Of a DNA stretch of 58,530 nucleotides, positions 54,025 to 58,530 are shown piece by piece. Source of the DNA: a virus; IMG/VR virus record IMGVR_UViG_3300035678_000002, positions 1 through 58,530 of that record; one strand, 5' to 3'. The first letter of the stretch is position 1, and every line of letters begins with the position of its first letter. The position numbers were made by a program, and so were the translations under genes. The notes under the pieces are model-generated. The model searched no databases, was not told where the DNA came from, and saw only the letters and a program-made list of their open reading frames with translations.

Positions 54025-54030
54025 TACGCT
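54025..54030 (+). promoter_or_regulatory. Candidate promoter -10 TACGCT
   Basis: TACGCT, 8 nt, then ACCG; near ACAG class. Gives the gene at 54082 its own start between two terminators. Confidence 0.4.
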
Positions 54031-54081
54031 GCTCGCGCACCGGCGAGATGCCGGGCGCACCACCCCGAGACGGGAGAAGCG

Positions 54082-54405
54082 ATGCCCAGCGAGACGATCT
54101 ATGCCACGCCTGTACGCGTACGCGTGGCGTGGGCCAGCAACCAGAGCGGCGAGGTTCAGGTTGCCACCCTGGCCTCCAGCCAGGAGTACCCGGACGAGGC
54201 GACGGACCGCCTGTTCGCCGTCGTCAACGAATGGCTGAAGCAGGCCGAGATGGAGCCCATCGACGTCGCGAAGCTGCGGGAGAAGCTGGACTACGCCCCC
54301 GACTTCGACGGCTGGCACGCCAGCATCGACGACTGGCGGGACCTCAACCGGCTGATCGCCGTGCTGAAGCGGGCGCGCGACCAGGCGTTCGGCAAGCCCG
54401 AGTAG
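54082..54405 (+). CDS. Unknown plus-strand protein
   Basis: 107 residues, ATG 54082 behind GGGAGAAGCG. N-terminal strands (IYATPVRVRVAWASN, GEVQVATL), then helices (ATDRLFAVVNEWLKQAEM, RLIAVLKRARDQAFG). Isolated between two terminators, so a one-gene unit. No family recognised. Confidence 0.6.
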   Translation: MPSETIYATPVRVRVAWASNQSGEVQVATLASSQEYPDEATDRLFAVVNEWLKQAEMEPIDVAKLREKLDYAPDFDGWHASIDDWRDLNRLIAVLKRARDQAFGKPE

Positions 54406-54412
54406 CGGACAG

Positions 54413-54454
54413 CACGAAGGCCCGCCCCCTCTTCCCCAAGGGCGGGCCTTCGTG
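54413..54454. terminator. Bidirectional terminator between convergent genes
   Basis: CACGAAGGCCCGCCC/GGGCGGGCCTTCGTG, 15 bp, between the plus cassette and the leftward protease operon; the end of both. Confidence 0.8.
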
Positions 54455-54458
54455 TGTC

Positions 54459-54617
54459 TCAGGACGTCTTGCGCCAGGTGGCGTTGGGCGTCTTCGCCGC
54501 GAACGCCTTGGCCTCGGTCTCCCGCACGGCGGAGAACGTCTTGATCGTCTTACCGGTGGCGTCCTTCACCTCGTAGTTGCCGAGACCGGACCCGCCGCCC
54601 CCACAGTTGCATCCCAT
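54459..54617 (-). CDS. Small Cys/Gly N-terminal structural-region protein
   Basis: 52 residues, ATG 54617 behind GGAGGAGG. Starts MGCNCGGGGSGLGNY, followed by a small beta domain (YEVKDATGKTIKTF) and AFAAKTPNATWRKTS. This MGCNCGG-type peptide is regularly found near protease and capsid genes in actinophages; role unknown. Confidence 0.65.
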   Translation of the reverse strand: MGCNCGGGGSGLGNYEVKDATGKTIKTFSAVRETEAKAFAAKTPNATWRKTS

Positions 54618-54636
54618 CGGTGGACCTCCTCCTACC

Positions 54637-56760
54637 TCACTCCTGGACCAGGGCGACCATCAGGTCGCCCATGGCGTCATCGTAATCGGCGGTGAGATCT
54701 TCCGTGGTGGCCGCCGCGACCAGCTCGCGCCACTCGACCGCCCGCTCGTCGCGCAGCTTCGCCTCCTGCTGCTCGGCGAGCATGCCCCGGGCGATGGCCC
54801 GGCCCAGCGCGTCCGGGTCCAGCGGCGCCGCCCCGGCCGTAAGCGCGTCATCCTCGTCGATGACGCGGGGCAGCGCACCGGCCGAGACCAGGCTGAGCAC
54901 GATCTCCTCGTCCTCGGGCATGCCGCTGATCGCCGAGGCGGTGACCGCGCGGGGGATGGGGAAGCCTGCGGTGACGACGTGCAGGGCGGCCACCATCTCC
55001 AGGTTGGCGCCGACGCGCCGCCAGTCGCCGGACAGCGGGGTCGCCCGCATGGTGCGGATCGCTGCCTCGTCGGCCTCCGGTACGAGGGCGCCCGCCACCC
55101 AGATGCCGTACTGGTCTTCGCCCGCGCGCACGAGGGCGCCCAGGCTGGTGGTGGAGTCGTAGTGCTCGGCCGCCGCCCGGTAGCCCAGGTTCGGTCCGGC
55201 GTGGCCGCCCTTGCCGTACGACAGGCGCCCCACGGGGATGCGCGAGCCGTCGGCGGTGACCATCTCGCCGGTGTGGAAGTACGCGTAGTTGGTGGCCGAC
55301 TTGGGGGCCAGGGTGCAGGAGTCGCCGATACCGATGTGGCAGGTGCCCCAGGTGGCGGCGTGGCCGTACACGCGGCCGTCGTCGCCGATGTGCAGCGGCG
55401 TCGGGCCGGTCAGCTTCGGGTCGTCGAACCATTCCTTCGGCGGGGCGGCCGGGGCGGCGCCTGCCATGAGCGCGGCCATCTTCTCTCCGGCCTTCCAGTT
55501 GGCGGGCAGGCTGGCTTCGCAGCCCTTGCGCTTGGCGATGGCGGTCAGCCGGGACTTGAACTGGCCGTAGGGGATCTTCGGGTCGGCGCGGCCGTAGGAG
55601 CTGACCGCGTCGCCGATGCTCGAGCAGGAGGCGATCGGGAAGCGGCGGCCCTTCGGGTCGACGAAGTCCTCGTCGGCGAGCTTGGACCGCTCCGCCTGCG
55701 TCTTGACGGAGTCGGCGACCGCGTAGGTGCCGCCGCCGATGCCGCCGCCGCCCTGGCCCTGCTCGCCGTCGCCGCCGGGGGTTTCCGCGCCGCCGGGCTT
55801 CTGCTTGGTGGGGCTGGGTAGGCGGCGCTTCGCGAACTCGGTGAACTCGTCGTCGGTCAGCCAGATGCCGGTGCCCTCGGCGGCCATCTCCTGGGTGTCC
55901 TGGCTGCCCTTGACGGTCTCGGGGTCGCGCTTGGGCTTCTTGCGGTTGGCGGCCGGGGTGCGGTTCGGGAGGATGGTGTCGCCCATCTCCTCGCTGATGG
56001 CCAGCACGTCGGCCGGGTCCTCGCCCGCCTCGATCGCACGGGCAGCCGCATCCTGGTCAGCGAACCTCTGCACATCGTTTTCGATCTTGGCGGTCCACTC
56101 GACGTCGGCCCAGTCGAACTCGACCAGGGCGCCCGCGACCATCGCGCTCGAGGTCGTGCCGTCCACGTTCGGGTCGGACGAGTCGATCGGGGTCAGCTTC
56201 GCGTGCCCGGACAGTTCGGCGAACGCGGGAATGTGCACCAGGGTGGCGGAGGCCATCCGGCCGGAGCGGATCATCTTCAGCCGGGGGCCGTCGAACGCCT
56301 CCTCGGCCATGACGGGGGAGCCGCAGCCGCAGTCGCCGCCGGTGGCCCCGGCGTGGGCCATCTTGGCGGCCTTCAGCTTCCCGGCCTGTTCTTTCTTCCA
56401 CGCGGCGTACGCCTTGGGCTCGGGGACGTGCTCCACTTCCTGCTGGTCGAGGTCGACGGACGGGCCGATCACCTTGTTCTGGGTGAACTTCATGGCGGCC
56501 GTGGCGGCGTTACGCACGTCGTCGGGCCACGACTCGTCGTCGTAGAACTCGCCCTGGGCGGGCAGCATGCCGCCCTTCTCCTTGCCGATCTTCGAGATGT
56601 GCCCGACGATCACGGCGTTGTTGTGGCCGCCGGAGTCGGTCGCGACGTACCGCAGCGGTAGCGGCAGGTCGCGGTGCCCCAGTGCGCCAGCGTCGAACTG
56701 ACGGCCGTCGCCGGTCGGCTTGCCAATGACGGCCAGCGGCATCTTCCAGGCGGTACCCAT
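54637..56760 (-). CDS. Prohead protease / capsid maturation protein
   Basis: 707 residues from ATG 56760. N-terminal domain (WKMPLAVIGKPTGDGRQFD; RYVATDSGGHNNAVIVGHI) looks like an S78-type or related prohead protease. A Cys/Gly loop (GGDCGCGSP) and a domain with VHIPAFAELS follow. The C-terminal half has a second similar module (IGDDGRVYGHAATWGTCHIG), suggesting internal duplication or a fused scaffold, then helical sequence. Catalytic residues were not fixed by eye. Element copy 16 is in frame (KIENDVQ). Confidence 0.72.
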   Translation of the reverse strand: MGTAWKMPLAVIGKPTGDGRQFDAGALGHRDLPLPLRYVATDSGGHNNAVIVGHISKIGKEKGGMLPAQGEFYDDESWPDDVRNAATAAMKFTQNKVIGPSVDLDQQEVEHVPEPKAYAAWKKEQAGKLKAAKMAHAGATGGDCGCGSPVMAEEAFDGPRLKMIRSGRMASATLVHIPAFAELSGHAKLTPIDSSDPNVDGTTSSAMVAGALVEFDWADVEWTAKIENDVQRFADQDAAARAIEAGEDPADVLAISEEMGDTILPNRTPAANRKKPKRDPETVKGSQDTQEMAAEGTGIWLTDDEFTEFAKRRLPSPTKQKPGGAETPGGDGEQGQGGGGIGGGTYAVADSVKTQAERSKLADEDFVDPKGRRFPIASCSSIGDAVSSYGRADPKIPYGQFKSRLTAIAKRKGCEASLPANWKAGEKMAALMAGAAPAAPPKEWFDDPKLTGPTPLHIGDDGRVYGHAATWGTCHIGIGDSCTLAPKSATNYAYFHTGEMVTADGSRIPVGRLSYGKGGHAGPNLGYRAAAEHYDSTTSLGALVRAGEDQYGIWVAGALVPEADEAAIRTMRATPLSGDWRRVGANLEMVAALHVVTAGFPIPRAVTASAISGMPEDEEIVLSLVSAGALPRVIDEDDALTAGAAPLDPDALGRAIARGMLAEQQEAKLRDERAVEWRELVAAATTEDLTADYDDAMGDLMVALVQE
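56073..56086 (-). repeat. Dispersed 14-bp element, copy 16
   Basis: GATCGAAAACGATG, sense in the prohead protease gene. Confidence 0.7.
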
Positions 56761-56788
56761 GCGCTACCCCTTTTCGTTGCGCATCAGG

Positions 56789-56905
56789 TTACAGCCAGAG
56801 TGCGCCGCTCTGGCCACCGACGATCAGCGCCACCCCGACGCCGATCACCGCGACGGCGGGCGTCAGGTCGGCGATCAGCGCGATCGCTTCGATGATCTTC
56901 TTCAT
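56789..56905 (-). CDS. Small one-span membrane peptide
   Basis: 38 residues, ATG 56905 behind GAGGGGGACACC. KKIIEAIALIADLTPAVAVI continuing GVGVALIVGG, a hydrophobic helix. Upstream of the protease gene; function unknown. Confidence 0.5.
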   Translation of the reverse strand: MKKIIEAIALIADLTPAVAVIGVGVALIVGGQSGALWL

Positions 56906-56927
56906 GGTGTCCCCCTCGGGCCGCTGG

Positions 56928-57038
56928 TCAGAATGTGGTGGTGGGCAGGTGCTCCGGTGTGGCCGCGACCAGGACCAGCAGCAGGAGCGTGGGGATGAAG
57001 TCGAACAGGTGATCGAAGAACGCTCCGAACCTTGTCAT
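56928..57038 (-). CDS. Small membrane peptide
   Basis: 36 residues, ATG 57038 behind GGAGGGGAGGAAG. TRFGAFFDHLFDFIPTLLLL then VLVAATPE: amphipathic helix followed by a span. Good ribosome site supports it. Paired with the peptide at 56905. Confidence 0.5.
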   Translation of the reverse strand: MTRFGAFFDHLFDFIPTLLLLVLVAATPEHLPTTTF

Positions 57039-57079
57039 GACTTCCTCCCCTCCTGTCAGCCCACACGCTACAGCCGCTG

Positions 57080-57301
57080 TCAAATGCCCTTCTGATCAGG
57101 CAGATCCGCCGGATCATCCCAGGACTGCCGGGGACGCTTCTCGATCTCCCCGATCAGGTGCTGGATACCGAGCGGCACCTGAGCCCAGGACTCGGCGTCG
57201 CCGGTCCCGTCGAGGATCCGCCGCCGCTCGTCGGGTGTCGCGTCGTAGGTGCCGAGCACCTGCGTCACCCGCTCGTAGAGGGCCATCTTCGCCGGTGTCA
57301 C
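57080..57301 (-). CDS. Small protein coupled to the giant gene
   Basis: 73 residues from GTG 57301 overlapping the giant gene stop (GTGA). Helical (MALYERVTQVLGTYD, TPDERRRILDGTGDAES) and ends WDDPADLPDQKGI. Co-expressed with the NUDIX-ART protein; could be its chaperone or inhibitor by position only. Confidence 0.55.
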   Translation of the reverse strand: MTPAKMALYERVTQVLGTYDATPDERRRILDGTGDAESWAQVPLGIQHLIGEIEKRPRQSWDDPADLPDQKGI

Positions 57302-58530
57302 TGGGCCTCCTGGATGATCAGCACGGAGCGGTTGAGCCAGTTGAAGGCGGGCTGACCGGGCTTGGCGACGTGGCGCGCCCAACCCCCGGAGGACGTGTGA
57401 TGGGACTGGATCTCGATACCGTCGACACCCTTCGCGGCGGCCCAGCGGCCAGGGTCGTACAGGGTGCCCTCCTCGTAGGTGTTGCCCTTCGCCTTCGAGG
57501 AGCGCGAGCTGGCGGCGTGCGCCTCACCTTCCACCTTGTCGTAATGCTCCGTGACCGCGCTCTTGGGGATCAGGATCCGGGAGATGCTGTTCTTCGTGCC
57601 GTCCGCGTACTGCGTGGCCACCGACTTCTGCGTGGCGAGGTAGTAGCCGTTGCCGAAGATGCCCTTGCCGTAGTAGGCAGGCCCGGAGCGCATCTCCTCG
57701 TTGATCTGCGCGGCGGTCTTGCCACCGGCGCGGTAGTTGCCGCCCTTCACGCCGCGCCACACCTCGATGTAGTCGCCGGTCGCAAGGAGCCGGTCGACCT
57801 CCTTCTTGGAGGCGACGGTCGGGGTGTCGTCGAAGCCCTGCATGCTGCCGATCGCCGCGAGGCGTCCGTCTGCCGTCTTGGCGTCGTACTGCTTGCGGGC
57901 CTGCTTCACGTCCTGGCGGAGCTTGTCGATGTTCGTCTTGTCGGAGACGAGGTTGCGGCCCTTGGACTGCTTGTGCGGGTGCGGCCAGGCGTTGAAGCTG
58001 GCGGGCGCCTGGCGGCCGCCGGACGGCAGGTTCAGCCGCCCCAGCCGCTTGGTGACGGGGCCGGGCCGGGTGACCTGGCCCAGCGTCTGGCCGGTGCCCT
58101 GCGGATACAGGGAGATGACGTTCTGCTCGAGCTTGCCGCCCGCGATGGGCGCGTGTAGCTGGCCGCTCTTGTCGAGGGCGCGGATCTCATCGATCGTCAT
58201 CCACTTCGCGTCCGACGTTTCGGCGCGGGCGTGGGCGGTGGTCAGGTTCGGCTTGATCATCGTCGAGACCTGCGCGGCCACCGTCGTGTACTTCCACGAG
58301 TGGTTCGGCACCGAGAACGTGTGGTCGCCGTGGACCAGGGCGTCCTTGAGGGCGTCGGCCTTGAGGCCCAGCTCTTCGATCGTCTCGCGGGCCGCGCCCT
58401 GGTGCGGGGTCTCCTTCGAGTCGCTGGCGCCGCCGGGGAACGTCCACTTGCCGGGGTCGGAGATGGCGGGGCCGCGCTGCACCATCAGGTAGCGCTTCTC
58501 GCCGGTCTGCGGGTCGACGTGCTGGAGCAG
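57298..58530 (-). CDS. Giant protein, C-terminal part: NUDIX hydrolase plus ADP-ribosyltransferase domains
   Basis: Open to the window edge; continues from base 1 in frame if one g is shared. The first 110 residues are a NUDIX domain with the box GASDSKE-x7-RETIEELGL, matching G-x5-E-x7-RE-x2-EE-x-G-x apart from Thr at the third position. The last 200 residues look like an ADP-ribosyltransferase: YIEVWRGVKGG (Arg), GIFGNGYYLATQKSVATQYA (NAD-binding turn), and YEEGTLYD (Glu). NUDIX enzymes hydrolyse NDP-X such as ADP-ribose or NAD; ART domains transfer ADP-ribose to targets. Such pairs occur in phage polyvalent proteins. Confidence 0.85.
   Translation of the reverse strand: MLQHVDPQTGEKRYLMVQRGPAISDPGKWTFPGGASDSKETPHQGAARETIEELGLKADALKDALVHGDHTFSVPNHSWKYTTVAAQVSTMIKPNLTTAHARAETSDAKWMTIDEIRALDKSGQLHAPIAGGKLEQNVISLYPQGTGQTLGQVTRPGPVTKRLGRLNLPSGGRQAPASFNAWPHPHKQSKGRNLVSDKTNIDKLRQDVKQARKQYDAKTADGRLAAIGSMQGFDDTPTVASKKEVDRLLATGDYIEVWRGVKGGNYRAGGKTAAQINEEMRSGPAYYGKGIFGNGYYLATQKSVATQYADGTKNSISRILIPKSAVTEHYDKVEGEAHAASSRSSKAKGNTYEEGTLYDPGRWAAAKGVDGIEIQSHHTSSGGWARHVAKPGQPAFNWLNRSVLIIQEAQ

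Noticed and set aside
1-58530. CRISPR array or integration module
   Set aside because: No regularly spaced repeats and no integrase, excisionase pair or obvious attachment site next to a tRNA were seen.

Overview
The window looks like one essentially complete genome of a tailed phage (siphovirus type) of a high-GC actinobacterium. The DNA is very G+C-rich by eye. Genes are tightly packed with ATGA/GTGA stop-start overlaps, strong GGAGG sites and frequent GTG starts. Promoters resemble the actinobacterial housekeeping consensus (TTGACA, 17-18 bp, TATGCT), and gene families (portal, MuF, NUDIX/ART, DUF5047 tail protein, ERF annealing protein, Ltp-like lipoprotein) are those of actinophages. No integrase or classical repressor was seen. 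The two window ends fall inside one gene: if the last g and first g are the same base, the frame is continuous and the circle closes, giving a protein of about 1,748 residues. I therefore read the window as a circularly permuted genome of about 58,529 bp.

Layout, following minus-strand transcription: 22,973 to 18,289 holds a membrane protein, two ParB-like proteins, a run of small proteins and the terminase small subunit; 18,289-16,868 terminase large subunit; 16.3-10.5 kb small unknown genes, a membrane-anchored macro-domain protein and a noncoding tRNA-like locus; 10.2-6.4 kb portal and MuF-type head protein; 6.2-4.1 kb a sugar/methyl cassette (glycosyltransferase, methyltransferase, epimerase); 4.0 kb through the ends to 57.3 kb the giant repeat-NUDIX-ADP-ribosyltransferase protein; 56.8-54.6 kb prohead protease; 49.9-48.0 kb capsid; 47.9-41.2 kb head-tail and tail genes including a papain-like peptidase; 41.2-38.8 kb tape measure; 38.8-33.0 kb minor tail proteins; 32.9-30.7 kb lysis genes.

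Plus-strand genes form an early block (23.1-30.1 kb): a MerR-like DNA-binding protein, a replication initiator, a possible helicase loader, an ERF recombinase, an HNH nuclease and an Ltp-like lipoprotein. Two plus-strand cassettes (50.0-51.0 and 52.1-54.4 kb), each with its own promoter and terminator, interrupt the structural region between protease and capsid, and one lone plus gene lies at 16.4 kb.

The three signals most worth following are: (1) sixteen dispersed copies of an A-rich 14-bp element, consensus GATCRAAAACGATC, in coding and intergenic DNA, resembling in design the stoperators of cluster A mycobacteriophages; (2) at least six tRNA-like genes with acceptor, D or T arms but nonstandard anticodon domains, in a locus full of strong inverted repeats; (3) an ADP-ribose toolkit made of the giant NUDIX-ART protein and a membrane-anchored macro domain. 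A further regular feature is a promoter class with ACAG placed exactly 8 nt after the -10 box. Structural gene calls rest on recognised sequence patterns; many small genes remain of unknown function.
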